DNA of 64,000 nucleotides from AC-49 sp963817035 (GTDB lineage: Bacteria; Actinomycetota; Thermoleophilia; Solirubrobacterales; Solirubrobacteraceae), in NCBI GenBank assembly GCA_963817035.1, contig CAWFMM010000004.1:2170001-2234000 (forward strand), read 5' to 3'. Shown piece after piece: positions 50,761-58,919 of the stretch. The notes below the pieces were generated by a model. The model was not told the DNA's origin and did not search any database. It worked only from the letters and a program-made list of their open reading frames with translations. The position numbers and the translations under genes were made by a program. The stretch's first letter is position 1; the number at the start of each line of letters is the position of its first letter.

Positions 50761-51110
50761 CGGGTCTCCCGTGCGGTCACCGTTGTCTCCAACAACGACG
50801 CCAGCCCCGGAAAGACGGTCGGCGGGCTGAGGTGCACACGTACGCGCCCGTCACTGACCTTCACGCTCATCCGCGAGCGACTCCAGGCCGGCAGCGATGT
50901 ACGCACCGCGGCGGCCACCGCCGAGTCGCCCTCTATCGCCGCGACCGCTCCCGCCTCGGCGGCGTGCCCGGCCAGCTCGTGGGCGAGCCCGGCCAGCAGG
51001 AATTGTGTGCACGCCAGGCCGATCGCCACCACGAGCGGCAGCAGCGCGATCAGCTCGACGCTTCCCTGTCCGCACGCGCGGGCGCACAGACGCGCAAGAC
51101 GCACGATCAC
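50757..51110 (-). CDS. TadE-like minor pseudopilin
   Basis: 117 aa. TadE pattern: a short basic start, GQGSVELIALLPLVVAIGLACTQFLLAG as the conserved G-x-x-x-x-E-x-hydrophobic segment, then a small extracytoplasmic domain (MSVKVSDGRVRVHLSPPTVFPG). The Glu in SVELIA is the equivalent of pseudopilin Glu5. Overlaps the neighbouring genes by 4 nt and is a paralogue of 51107-51460, with which it may form a pair. tadA, tadB, tadC and the prepilin peptidase are not in the window. Confidence 0.78.
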   Translation of the reverse strand: MIVRLARLCARACGQGSVELIALLPLVVAIGLACTQFLLAGLAHELAGHAAEAGAVAAIEGDSAVAAAVRTSLPAWSRSRMSVKVSDGRVRVHLSPPTVFPGLASLLETTVTARETR

Positions 51111-51460
51111 TGCGCCTCCATCCGCGCACTGGCCGAGACCGTGCCGAGCGACCGATGGGTCACGACCAGCGGGATGACGACCCGCACCGACACGCCACCG
51201 TCGTGGCGCGTCACTCGCAGCCCGTGGCGCAGCGCGCTCGGCAGCCGCGACCGCGCCGCCGCAGCGACGTCGCCGCCGACCGCCTCAGCCCGGGCCGCCG
51301 CCCGCGCCGCGGACCCGGCCAGCCACGCCGCCTGCCCGGCGAGCATCCCCTGCCACAGCGCGAAACAGAGTGCAACGATGACCGGAATCAGCGCGACGAG
51401 CTCGATGCTCGCCTGACCGGACGAGCCACGCCACCACCGCGAACACCGAGCCAAAAGCAT
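51107..51460 (-). CDS. TadE-like minor pseudopilin
   Basis: 117 aa, ATG at 51460. Basic start then SGQASIELVALIPVIVALCFALWQGMLAG, the TadE signature with Glu in SIELVA; a helical AAWLAGSAARAAARAEAVGGD and a small beta domain (LRVTRHDGGVSVRVVIPLV). First gene of the four-gene unit 48830-51460. About 107 bp upstream has no gene and may hold the promoter. Confidence 0.78.
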   Translation of the reverse strand: MLLARCSRWWRGSSGQASIELVALIPVIVALCFALWQGMLAGQAAWLAGSAARAAARAEAVGGDVAAAARSRLPSALRHGLRVTRHDGGVSVRVVIPLVVTHRSLGTVSASARMEAQ

Positions 51461-51567
51461 GCGCCCGACGCTGACGGCTCACGCGTTCCACGGGACCTGC
51501 GGACTGCGACAAATCAGCGCAACCGCCCCGCGCCCGACTGCGCAGCTCGCAATGCGAGGGCCAGTCG

Positions 51568-51933
51568 CTATTGGTACGCCCGCCAGCGCTGGAACACCGT
51601 GATCAGCGCGAAGGTGGCGAAGCCGAGCAGCGCGATGAAGACAAACGTCCCGCCGCCGGTGTTGACCCACTGCGGGCGGCCGGCGAGAGCCACGACGAGC
51701 GCGCCGAACGCCGCGTAGACGAGCAGGCGATCGCGGTCGCCGAGGCTGAAGATCTCGACCCGGTGCTCGACGTAGAAGCGCACCGCGAAGACGACGAAGA
51801 TGACCGTGATCAGCTCGTAGAAGATGGAGCGAATCAGCGAAGCGGTCGTCCCACCGTTGGGCAGGAAGGCGACGGCGGCCGCGAGGGCCATGACGATCGC
51901 GGTGTTGCGGGCGGTACGGACCACGGCCTGCAA
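51568..51933 (-). CDS. Small membrane protein with three to four helices
   Basis: 121 aa. Hydrophobic segments at about 12-25, 33-52 (SIFYELITVIFVVFAVRFYVE), 70-85 (LLVYAAFGALVVALAG) and 95-115 (TFVFIALLGFATFALITVF). The VEHRVEIFSLGDRDRLL loop is charged. No family recognised. It follows the tetR gene in the same direction with a 9-bp gap, so it is likely its operon partner. Confidence 0.68.
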   Translation of the reverse strand: MQAVVRTARNTAIVMALAAAVAFLPNGGTTASLIRSIFYELITVIFVVFAVRFYVEHRVEIFSLGDRDRLLVYAAFGALVVALAGRPQWVNTGGGTFVFIALLGFATFALITVFQRWRAYQ

Positions 51934-51942
51934 GGGTACGCC

Positions 51943-52530
51943 TCAGGCGGGCAGGAGACCCAGCGCGGTGCGGACCATCGCGCTGACCAGGGTTTCGCGC
52001 TGCACCTCCGGGTGATCGACCCACCACAGCGCGAGCCCGCTGAGCGACGAGCGGATGATCTCGCCGAGTGGCTCGAGCTCGTTCTGCGGGATGTGGGGCG
52101 CGAGCTCGCGCAGCAGCGCGACGTCGGCCGCGCGCTGGAGGTCGTGCAGCTCGGCGAGCAGCTGCGTCACGTCGGGGTCGCCGGTCGTGTCGGCGAACAG
52201 CATGCGCGCGTACGGATTCGCCTCGAGGTGCGCGAACCACGCGGCGACCATCGCACGGACGCGCTCCTCGATCCCGTGGTCCGACGCGGCCGCCAGCGAG
52301 CCGAGCGCCGCGTTGGCGAGCTCCTCGCGGTGGCGGCGCAGCAGGAACAGGTGCAGCCCCTTCTTCGACGCGAAGTGGCGATAGAGGATCGGCTTGGTCA
52401 CCCCGACCGCAGCCGCGATGTCGTCGACCGTCGTCGCCTCGTAGCCGCGCTGGGCGAACAGCCGCGCGGCCTCGTCCTCGATGCGGGCCCGGCGTTCGGC
52501 GGCGGAGAGGCGTTGTCGTGTCGTGGCCAT
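51943..52530 (-). CDS. TetR-family transcriptional regulator
   Basis: 195 aa from ATG at 52530. DNA-binding domain RIEDEAARLFAQRGYEATTVDDIAAAVGVTKPILYRHFASKKGLHLFLL, then an all-helical ligand/dimer domain (VRAMVAAWFAHLEANPYARMLF, LGEIIRSSLSGLALWWVDHPE). Divergent from the CrtA-like gene with 49 bp between starts and a clear palindromic operator in the gap, so it probably represses both. Confidence 0.92.
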   Translation of the reverse strand: MATTRQRLSAAERRARIEDEAARLFAQRGYEATTVDDIAAAVGVTKPILYRHFASKKGLHLFLLRRHREELANAALGSLAAASDHGIEERVRAMVAAWFAHLEANPYARMLFADTTGDPDVTQLLAELHDLQRAADVALLRELAPHIPQNELEPLGEIIRSSLSGLALWWVDHPEVQRETLVSAMVRTALGLLPA

Positions 52531-52543
52531 GGCGCTACAGTAG

Positions 52544-52559
52544 GTTACCGCAGAGTAAC
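52544..52559. promoter_or_regulatory. TetR operator candidate GTTAC-N6-GTAAC
   Basis: Inverted repeat GTTAC (52544-52548) and GTAAC (52555-52559) in the 49-bp gap between divergent tetR and CrtA-like genes; size and place suit a TetR dimer. Confidence 0.6.
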
Positions 52560-52579
52560 TTCGTCGAAAGGCAGAGCCG

Positions 52580-53320
52580 ATGATCTTCTCGATGCAGTTG
52601 GCGGACCTCAGCGCGCTGACCCCAAGTGGACTGCGCCGCAACCCCGACCCGCGCACGATCCCCGGACTGCGCAACGCGATGGTCATGCTCACCGCCGGCC
52701 TCGGCGCCGGAGCACCGCGCGTCCGCCTGCGCCGCACCGGCCTGCTCGCAGCGTGGGACGACGACGCGTCCTTCGAGCGCTTCCTCGCCACCGACCCCCT
52801 GGCCCAGCGCTTCGCCGGCGGCTGGCAGACGCGGCTCGAGCCGTTGCGCGCCGCGGGCGACTGGCCGGCGTTCGGAGAGCTCGGTGAGCTCGGTCACCCG
52901 GCCGACGACGACGAGCCCGTCGCCGTCCTGACCCTCGGACGCCTGCGGCTCAGCCAGACACTGCGCTTCCTACGGGCGAACTCGCCGTCGTCGAGCGCCG
53001 CGGTCGCCCACCCCGGCTTCCTGATCGGCACCGGCCTCAGCCGCCCGCCGCGGGTCGTCTCGACGTTCTCGCTCTGGCGCTCCAAGGCCGAGATGGCCGA
53101 CTACGCCTACGGCGAGCACCCGCCCGCCCACTACGACGCGCTCGCCGCGCACACGGCGAACCCGTTTCACTCCGCATCGACGTTCGTCCGCTTCCGCCCC
53201 TACGCCCACCGCGGGCAGTGGAACGGCAGCGACCCGCTGGCCGACCTTGCGGCCGAGCGTCAGACGAGCTCGACGTCGGGCGCGACCAGCGGCGTCTCGA
53301 CGGTCGCGATCGGCTCCTGA
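52580..53320 (+). CDS. CrtA-like (spheroidene monooxygenase family) protein
   Basis: 246 aa. Family-like features: LRRTGLLAAWDDDASFERFLAT near the N-terminus, LGRLRLSQTLRFLRANSPSSSAAVAHPGFLIGTGLSRPPRVVSTFSLWRSKAEMADYAYG, then HYDALAAHTANPFHSASTFVRFRPY. These match the CrtA/DUF3291-like dimeric alpha-beta barrel group, which includes carotenoid oxygenases. No carotenoid genes are near, so the substrate is open. Its last about 20 residues (Thr/Ser-rich) overlap 61 bp of the opposite response-regulator gene. Confidence 0.65.
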   Translation: MIFSMQLADLSALTPSGLRRNPDPRTIPGLRNAMVMLTAGLGAGAPRVRLRRTGLLAAWDDDASFERFLATDPLAQRFAGGWQTRLEPLRAAGDWPAFGELGELGHPADDDEPVAVLTLGRLRLSQTLRFLRANSPSSSAAVAHPGFLIGTGLSRPPRVVSTFSLWRSKAEMADYAYGEHPPAHYDALAAHTANPFHSASTFVRFRPYAHRGQWNGSDPLADLAAERQTSSTSGATSGVSTVAIGS

Positions 53321-54111
53321 GAGCCCCCCGCCATCGCCTCGTCGACCGCCTCGCCGATGCGCGACTCGACCGCGAAGCGGTAGCCGACGCCGAAGTGCGT
53401 GTGGATGTACTTCCAGTCCGGTGAGGCCTTCTCGAGCTTCTGGCGCAGCTTGCGCACGAAGACGTCAACCGAGCGATCGCCGCGGGCCATCTCGTAGCCC
53501 CACACGCGGCGGTAGATGTCCTCGCGCTCGAGTACGCGCCCCTCGGCGTCGGCGAGCAGCTCGACGAGCTCGAACTCGCGGCGCGTCAGGTCGACCGACT
53601 CGCCCTGGACGTAGGCCTGGAAGCGGTCGGCGCGGATCTCGAGCTCGCCGGCGATGACCGGGCCGCCCTCCGAGCGCGCGTCGGCCTGGCGGCGGCGGCG
53701 CACGACGGCCTCGACGCGGGCGATCAGCTCCTCGGGGTGACAGGGCTTCGAGAGCCAGTCGTCGGCGCCCATCCGCAGCCCGCGCACGCGCTGGGCGACG
53801 GTCGAGGTGCCGGTGCAGACGACGATCCCCAGGCCGGGCAGCGCGGCGGCGACCCGCTCGAGGTACTCCCAGCCCTGCGGGCCAAGGACCGCGAGGTCGA
53901 CGACGAGCGCGCCGAGGCGCATCGCGACCAGCGTGTCGACCGGCACGGCGCTGGCCAGCACGCGGTGTTCCCAGCCCAGGCGCTCGAGGCGCTTGGCGAA
54001 GACCTGGAGAAACCCGGAGTCGGTGTCGATGACGGCGATGCGCAGTGCGCCGGCGCCTGATGCGAGGGCCGGGCGATCCATCTCAGACCCGGCAGAAACC
54101 CGTTCGATCAT
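53260..54111 (-). CDS. OmpR/PhoB-type response regulator
   Basis: 283 aa from ATG at 54111 (54081 also possible). Receiver domain: RIAVIDTDSGFLQVFAKRL (acidic pocket with one of two Asp as DTD), phosphoacceptor Asp in LGALVVDLAVLGPQGWEYL, Thr in VVCTGTST, Lys in WLSKPCHPEELIARV. Winged helix: VDLTRREFELVELLADAEGRVLEREDIYRRVWGYEMARGDRSVDVFVRKLRQKL...IHTHFGVGYRFAVE. It follows phoU by 100 bp in the same direction. No histidine kinase gene is nearby. A PhoB/PhoP-like role is inferred from location and domain type. Confidence 0.92.
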   Translation of the reverse strand: MIERVSAGSEMDRPALASGAGALRIAVIDTDSGFLQVFAKRLERLGWEHRVLASAVPVDTLVAMRLGALVVDLAVLGPQGWEYLERVAAALPGLGIVVCTGTSTVAQRVRGLRMGADDWLSKPCHPEELIARVEAVVRRRRQADARSEGGPVIAGELEIRADRFQAYVQGESVDLTRREFELVELLADAEGRVLEREDIYRRVWGYEMARGDRSVDVFVRKLRQKLEKASPDWKYIHTHFGVGYRFAVESRIGEAVDEAMAGGSQEPIATVETPLVAPDVELV

Positions 54112-54165
54112 GTCTGCGCACTGTAGTGCACCACGACGATGATTCGAGCCACATTCCGCCTGCTG

Positions 54166-54182
54166 GTCACAGCCTTTTCACA
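54166..54182. promoter_or_regulatory. Weak pair of Pho-box-like half-sites
   Basis: GTCACA at 54166 and TTCACA at 54177, 11 bp apart, in the gap between phoU and the response-regulator gene. Two blocks only, and inverted relative to those upstream of the pst genes. Confidence 0.25.
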
Positions 54183-54210
54183 GGACGATCGCCGCACGGA
54201 GCGGGGGTCT

Positions 54211-54921
54211 TCAGGCCGGCGTACCCTGGCCCGCCGGGTGCGACGAATCGGAGAACTCGCGAAACAGGCCGGTGACGACGAACGCCGTCTGCTCGCCGAT
54301 GTCGACGGCGTTGTCGCCGATCCGCTCGATCGCGCGGCCGACAAGCGTCATCAGCATCGCCCATTCGCGGGTGTCGGGGTCATCGCCGATCTGCACGGCG
54401 AGCTTGAACAACTCGCGGTTGATGCGATTGGTGGCGCGATCGGCGCGGATCAGATCCTCGGCCATCTCGACGTCACGGTCGGCGAACGCCCGCTTGCACT
54501 GCAGAACCTCGGCCCGCGCGCAGCGTCCCATATCGGTGATCTGCTGCATGACCTCGTCGTGAATCGGCGGCTCGTGGCCCGACAGCGGGATCAGCTTGGC
54601 GATGTTCACGCACTGATCGCCCATGCGCTCGATGTTCTTCATGACGTGCAGGAGCGCCGCGACGAGCCGCAGGTCCCCGGCCACCGGTGCCTGCAGCGCG
54701 AGCAGCGAGAGGACCCCCTGGTGGACCTCGAGGTAGCGTCCGTCGACGCGATCGTCGTCGGCGATGACCATCGACGCGAGCTCGACATCGGTGTGCTGCA
54801 CCGCCTCGAGCACGCGGTCGAGCTGCTCGACGACGATGTCAAGGCCGCCGAGCGCCTGGTCCTCGAGCGTGGCGAGCTGCTGCTGAAAGCTCGGCCGGCC
54901 CTCGCCCGGAGAAGGTGTCAT
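54211..54921 (-). CDS. phoU: PhoU phosphate signalling protein
   Basis: 236 aa from ATG at 54921, overlapping the pstB stop (ATGA). Two PhoU helical repeats: LATLEDQALGGLDIVVEQLDRVLEAV...VLSLLALQAPVAGDLRLVAALLHVMKNIERMGDQCVNIAKL and MGRCARAEVLQCKRAFADRDVEMAEDLIRAD...REWAMLMTLVGRAIERIGDNAVDIGEQTAFVV. The E-R-x-(A/G)-D metal motifs are present in both halves (ERMGD, ERIGD). It links PstB activity to a sensor kinase and limits phosphate uptake. Confidence 0.95.
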   Translation of the reverse strand: MTPSPGEGRPSFQQQLATLEDQALGGLDIVVEQLDRVLEAVQHTDVELASMVIADDDRVDGRYLEVHQGVLSLLALQAPVAGDLRLVAALLHVMKNIERMGDQCVNIAKLIPLSGHEPPIHDEVMQQITDMGRCARAEVLQCKRAFADRDVEMAEDLIRADRATNRINRELFKLAVQIGDDPDTREWAMLMTLVGRAIERIGDNAVDIGEQTAFVVTGLFREFSDSSHPAGQGTPA

Positions 54922-55788
54922 CCGAACTTCCCGGTGACGTACTCCTCGGTGCGGGAATCGGACGGCGTCGTGAACATCATCTCGGTCGGTCCGACCTCGA
55001 CCATCTCCCCGCTGAGCATGAACGCGGTCGTGTCGGCGACGCGCGCGGCCTGCTGCATGTTGTGGGTGACGATGACGATCGTGTAGGACTGCTTGAGCTC
55101 GTCGATCAGCTCCTCGATCTTCAGCGTGGCGATCGGATCGAGCGCCGAGCACGGCTCGTCCATCAGGATCACCTTCGGCTCGACGGCCATCGTGCGGGCG
55201 ATGCACAGCCGCTGCTGCTGGCCGCCCGAGAGACCGATGCCCGGCGAGTTCAGCCGATCCTTGACCTCATCCCACAGGCCGGCGCCGCGCAACGAGCGCT
55301 CGACGACCTCGTTCACGTCTCCCCCGCGCCCGCGCGTGAAGCGCAGGCCCGCGGCGACGTTGTCGAAGATCGACATCGTCGGGAACGGGATTTGGCTTCT
55401 GGAAGACCATGCCGATGACCTGGCGCACCGCGACGACATCGACGCCGGAGCCGTAGATGTCGAGGTCGTCGATCGTGATCGAGCCGGTCGCGCGCGCGCC
55501 GGGGATCTCCTCGTGCATGCGGTTGATGCAGCGCACGAGCGTCGACTTGCCGCAGCCCGACGGGCCGATCATCGCGGTGACCTGGTTGGCCTCGAAGTCG
55601 AGGTTCACGCCCTTGACCGCTTCGGCGTCGCCGTAGAACGCGCGCACGTCGCGCAGGCGGACGCTGTGTCCGGTGACCGGCGCGGTCGCCGTCACGGTCG
55701 GCGGCACCGGGGCGGCGACACCCCCGGCCGAGGCCGGCGTATCTCCGGGCGGGTGCTGTTGGTCGGGCGTCGTCATGTCGGTGCTCAC
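54918..55788 (-). CDS. pstB: Phosphate ABC transporter ATPase PstB, interrupted by a one-base frameshift
   Basis: GTG at 55788 overlaps the pstA stop. The first frame has a Pro/Thr-rich leader, then VRLRDVRAFYGDAEAVKGV, Walker A MIGPSGCGKSTLVRCINRM and VIGMVFQKPNP. The family continues FPTMSIFDNVAAGLRF, which is found one frame over from about 55387. Removing one C from the CCC (GGG at 55387-55389 on plus) restores it. The second part has the signature LSGGQQQRLCIARTMAVEP, Walker B VILMDEPCSALDPI and H-loop VIVTHNMQQAARV. Otherwise complete; as written, two polypeptides without a full nucleotide site. Confidence 0.85.
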
Positions 55789-56675
55789 GCGAGGCGGCTC
55801 CTTCGGGAGTACAAGCGAGCGATCAGGGTCAGGATCAAGACCAGCATGACCAGCGTCAGCGCCGCGCCCCAGGCGCGGGTGACGATAGCCGACTGGGCCG
55901 AGTTGATGTCGTTGAAGATCTGCAGCGGCAGCGCGTTCATCTGGCCGCCCGGACTGAAGTTCGTCCCGGCCGCGAAGCCCGCGGCGAACAGCAGCGGCGC
56001 GGTCTCGCCGGCAGCGCGCGCGATCGCCAGCAGCATGCCGGTGATCATCCCGGGCAGCGCCGTCGGCAGGACGACCTTCACGATCACCTTCCAGCGCGGT
56101 GCGCCGAGCGCGAGCGCGGCCTCGCGCAGGGAGTCGGGCACGAGCAGCAGCACGACCTCCGACGAGCGCACGACGACCGGCAACATCAGCAGCGCCAGCG
56201 CGACCGAGCCCTTCCAGCCCGCGTAGGTCGAGTTGCCGATCTTCGACACGACGAGCGCCGCGTAGACGAACAGGCCGAAGACGATCGACGGCACGCCGGT
56301 CATCACGTCGACGAGGTAGCGCACGACGTTCGCGAAGCGCCCGGTCTTGCCGTACTCGACGAGGTACAGCGCGACGCCGACGCCGATCGGGATCGCGATC
56401 ACCGAGGCGAGCGCGACCATCTCGAGCGTGCCGAGGATCGCCGACTTGGCACCGCCGATGTCGCACGACTGGCCGGGCAGGCAGATCGAGTTGCCGGTCG
56501 AGTCGGTGGTGAAGAAGTCCGACGTCAGCGCCTTGGCCCCCTTGTAGAACAGGAAGTAGACGACGAGCACGAGCGGGATCAGCGCGACGATCGTCAGGAC
56601 GCCCATCGTCCGGCGGGCGATCGTGTTGCTGCGCCGCCGGCGGGCGCTCACGGTGGGAAGCGCGAAGCTGCTCAC
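55785..56675 (-). CDS. pstA: Phosphate ABC transporter permease PstA
   Basis: 296 aa, GTG/ATG-overlapped at both ends (pstC stop, pstB start). Six helices; PstA-type features are the start LTIVALIPLVLVVYFLFYKGAKAL, AILGTLEMVALASVIAIPIGVGVALYLVEYG, TGVPSIVFGLFVYAAL, and the EAA loop LPDSLREAALALGAPRWKVIVKVVLPTALPGMITGMLLAIARAAGETAPLLF. Couples to PstB through the EAA loop and pairs with PstC. Intact. Confidence 0.95.
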   Translation of the reverse strand: MSSFALPTVSARRRRSNTIARRTMGVLTIVALIPLVLVVYFLFYKGAKALTSDFFTTDSTGNSICLPGQSCDIGGAKSAILGTLEMVALASVIAIPIGVGVALYLVEYGKTGRFANVVRYLVDVMTGVPSIVFGLFVYAALVVSKIGNSTYAGWKGSVALALLMLPVVVRSSEVVLLLVPDSLREAALALGAPRWKVIVKVVLPTALPGMITGMLLAIARAAGETAPLLFAAGFAAGTNFSPGGQMNALPLQIFNDINSAQSAIVTRAWGAALTLVMLVLILTLIARLYSRRSRLA

Positions 56676-57694
56676 AACGGCGCCGTCTCGAACAGGTTCG
56701 TCGCCTCGGCGACCGGGCGCATCTTCGGGCCGCGCTCGGCGCGGCGCACGAACCCGCGGGCGATCGCGTTGACGATCAGCGTCAGGACGAAGAGCACGAG
56801 CCCGGCGGCGATCAGCGCGCCGGAGTGCAGCTTGTCGTCGGCCGCCTCGCCGAACTCGTTGGCGATCACGGCGGCCAGCGTGTTGCCCTGCGAGAACAGG
56901 TGGTGGCCGATCTGCGGCGCGCTGCCGATGACCAGCGTCACCGCGATCGTCTCACCGATCGCGCGGCCGAGGCCGAGCATCGCCGCGCCGCTGATCCCCG
57001 AGCGCGAGTACGGCAGCACCGCGATCTTGATCATCTCCCAGCGTGTGGCGCCGAGCGCGAGCGCGGCCTCCTTGTGATCGACCGGCACGGTCGCCATCAC
57101 CTCGCGCGTGATCGCCGAGACGATCGGCAGGATCATGATCGCCAGGATCAGCCCGGCGACGAAGTAGTTGGGGCCCGCGACGCTGCCGCCGCCGATGAAC
57201 GGGATGAAGCTGAACGTCCGCGCGAACCACTCCTCCGTCCCCTGCAGGTGCGGGATCAGGACGAAGAAACCCCACAGGCCGTAGACGACCGACGGGACCG
57301 CGGCGAGCAGGTCGACGAGGATCGTCAGCGGCGGGCGCAGCCGGCGCGGGCAGAACTCGGTGACGTAGAGCGCCGCCGCGACCGCGATCGGCACGCCGAT
57401 GATCAGCGCGATCGCCGACGTGATCATCGTGCCGACGAGCATCGGCACCGCGCCATAGGTCTGCCTGGACACGTCCCACGTATCGCCGAACGTGAAACCG
57501 AAGACACCGAAGTGCGCGAGCGCCGGGTGCGCCTTCTTGATCAGGAAGTAGAAGAAGAAGACGATCAGCGCGAGCAACAGCCCGGCGAGGATCGTCAGCA
57601 TCCAGCGGAAGATCGGGTCGGCCAGGCGCGCCCGCGACGAGCGCGTGAGCGATGTCGCGCGCTCCTCCCCAGGTGCGATGACGCCGGCGGCCAT
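56672..57694 (-). CDS. pstC: Phosphate ABC transporter permease PstC
   Basis: 340 aa. First helix LTILAGLLLALIVFFFYFLIKKAHPAL, then GAVPMLVGTMITSAIALIIGVPIAVAAALYVTEF, LLAAVPSVVYGLWGFFVLIPHL, EAA loop DHKEAALALGATRWEMIKIAVLPYSRSGISGAAMLGLGRAIGETIAVTLVIG. Order and loops match PstC. Follows pstS2 by 9 bp and overlaps pstA by 4. Intact. Confidence 0.95.
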   Translation of the reverse strand: MAAGVIAPGEERATSLTRSSRARLADPIFRWMLTILAGLLLALIVFFFYFLIKKAHPALAHFGVFGFTFGDTWDVSRQTYGAVPMLVGTMITSAIALIIGVPIAVAAALYVTEFCPRRLRPPLTILVDLLAAVPSVVYGLWGFFVLIPHLQGTEEWFARTFSFIPFIGGGSVAGPNYFVAGLILAIMILPIVSAITREVMATVPVDHKEAALALGATRWEMIKIAVLPYSRSGISGAAMLGLGRAIGETIAVTLVIGSAPQIGHHLFSQGNTLAAVIANEFGEAADDKLHSGALIAAGLVLFVLTLIVNAIARGFVRRAERGPKMRPVAEATNLFETAPL

Positions 57695-57703
57695 GCGGGC
57701 TGC

Positions 57704-58823
57704 TCAGGCCCCGACGGCGGTGCCGTTGCAGGTGAACGTCGCCGCGGCGGCCTGCGCCTTGGAGAGCAGCGATGCGGGCAGCGGCGCGTAGCTGAGCGCC
57801 TTGGCCTGCGCCTGTCCGGCACCGAGGCCGTACTTGACGAAGGCGCCGAACGCGGTCGCGACGGACTCGCTCATCCCGCCCTTGCACAGATCCTGGTAGG
57901 CGATGATGAACGTCTGCGAGGTGATCGGGTAGGCGGCCGGGTTGGGCGAGTCGATCGCGGTGAAGGCCAGGTTGGCCGGCACCGTGATGCCCTCGGCGGC
58001 GGCCGAGGTCGAGGCCAGGGTCGGGGCGATGTAGGCGCCCGACTGGTTCTTCACGCTGGCGTAGGTGAAGTTGTTCTGCAGCGCGTAGGCCTGTTCGACG
58101 TAGCCGATCGCGCCGTCGGTCTGCTTGACCGCGCCCGCGACGCCCGCGTTGCCCTTGGCGCCGGTGCCGGTCGGCCACTGGACGTCCTTGTCGACTCCGA
58201 CCTTGGACTTCCACTCGGGGCTGTAGGCGGCGAGGAAGCCGGTGAAGCCCTTTGTCGTGCCCGAGGAGTCCGAGCGGTGGACGACGCTGATCGTCGTCGA
58301 CGGCAGGTCGATTCCGGCGTTCTGGCTCTTGATCTCCGGGTCGTCCCAGCGCTTGACCTTGCCGAGGAAGATGTCGGCCAGCGTCGCGCCGTCGAGCTTC
58401 AGGCCCGACGTCGACGCCGGAGACGTTGTAGGAGGCGGTGATCGCGCCGAGGGCGACGGGGATGTTGAGTGCCGTGCCCTTCTTCAGCGACGCGCTGTCC
58501 TCGGCGGAGAGCGGAGGATCGCTGCCGGCCCACTCGGCCGTGCCGGCGGCGAGCGCGGCGATGCCGGCGCCCGAGCCGACGGGCTGGAAGTTGACGGTGA
58601 TGCCTGAGCTCTTGAGCGTCGAGCCCCACTGCTGGTAGATCGGGGCGGCGAACGTCGAGCCGGCGCCGTTGATCGTGGCGGCGGCGACCTTGGGGGTGCT
58701 CGACGTGTCGGCGCTGGTCGAGCCGGAGTCCGACGTGCTGCTCGACCCGCAGGCGGTGGCGCCCAGCGCGAGGGCGCAGGTCGCCCCGACGGCCAGCCAC
58801 GATCGAATGCTCACGGTGCTCAT
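57704..58823 (-). CDS. pstS: Phosphate-binding lipoprotein PstS (operon copy), interrupted by a frameshift
   Basis: ATG at 58823 with AAGGAG upstream. Lipobox in LAVGATCALALGATACGSSS, so lipid-anchored, unlike pstS1. First frame: TINGAGSTFAAPIYQQWGSTLKSS, VGSGAGIAALAAGTAEWAGSDPPLSAEDSASLKKG, GAITASYNVSGV. At about 58401-58420 the frame breaks; the continuation DGATLADIFLGK...VVHRSDSSGTTKGFTGFL...TCNGTAVGA is one base out of phase and runs to 57704. Strongly similar to pstS1 in both parts. Like pstB, it needs a single-base correction to be functional. Confidence 0.85.
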
Positions 58824-58880
58824 GTCTCCTTGGTTGCTCTCATGCGACGACCCCAGACTCCCGCCCGGCAGGCGGCAGTC

Positions 58881-58919
58881 TGTTACCTCGATGTCGAAGC
58901 CTTGTGAAAAGGATGTGAA
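58881..58919 (-). promoter_or_regulatory. Pho-box array upstream of pstS2
   Basis: TGTTAC, TGTCGA, TGTGAA and TGTGAA on the plus strand at 58881, 58892, 58903 and 58914, exactly 11 bp apart. TTCACA-N17-TAACAG on the minus strand fits -35/-10 spacing. The proximal block is 58 bp from the pstS2 ATG. The array overlaps the last 13 codons of the upstream winged-helix gene. Confidence 0.8.

Noticed and set aside
54166..54182. A fourth full Pho-box array before the response-regulator gene
   Set aside because: Only two blocks at 11-bp spacing and in inverted orientation; kept as a weak site, not counted with the three arrays.
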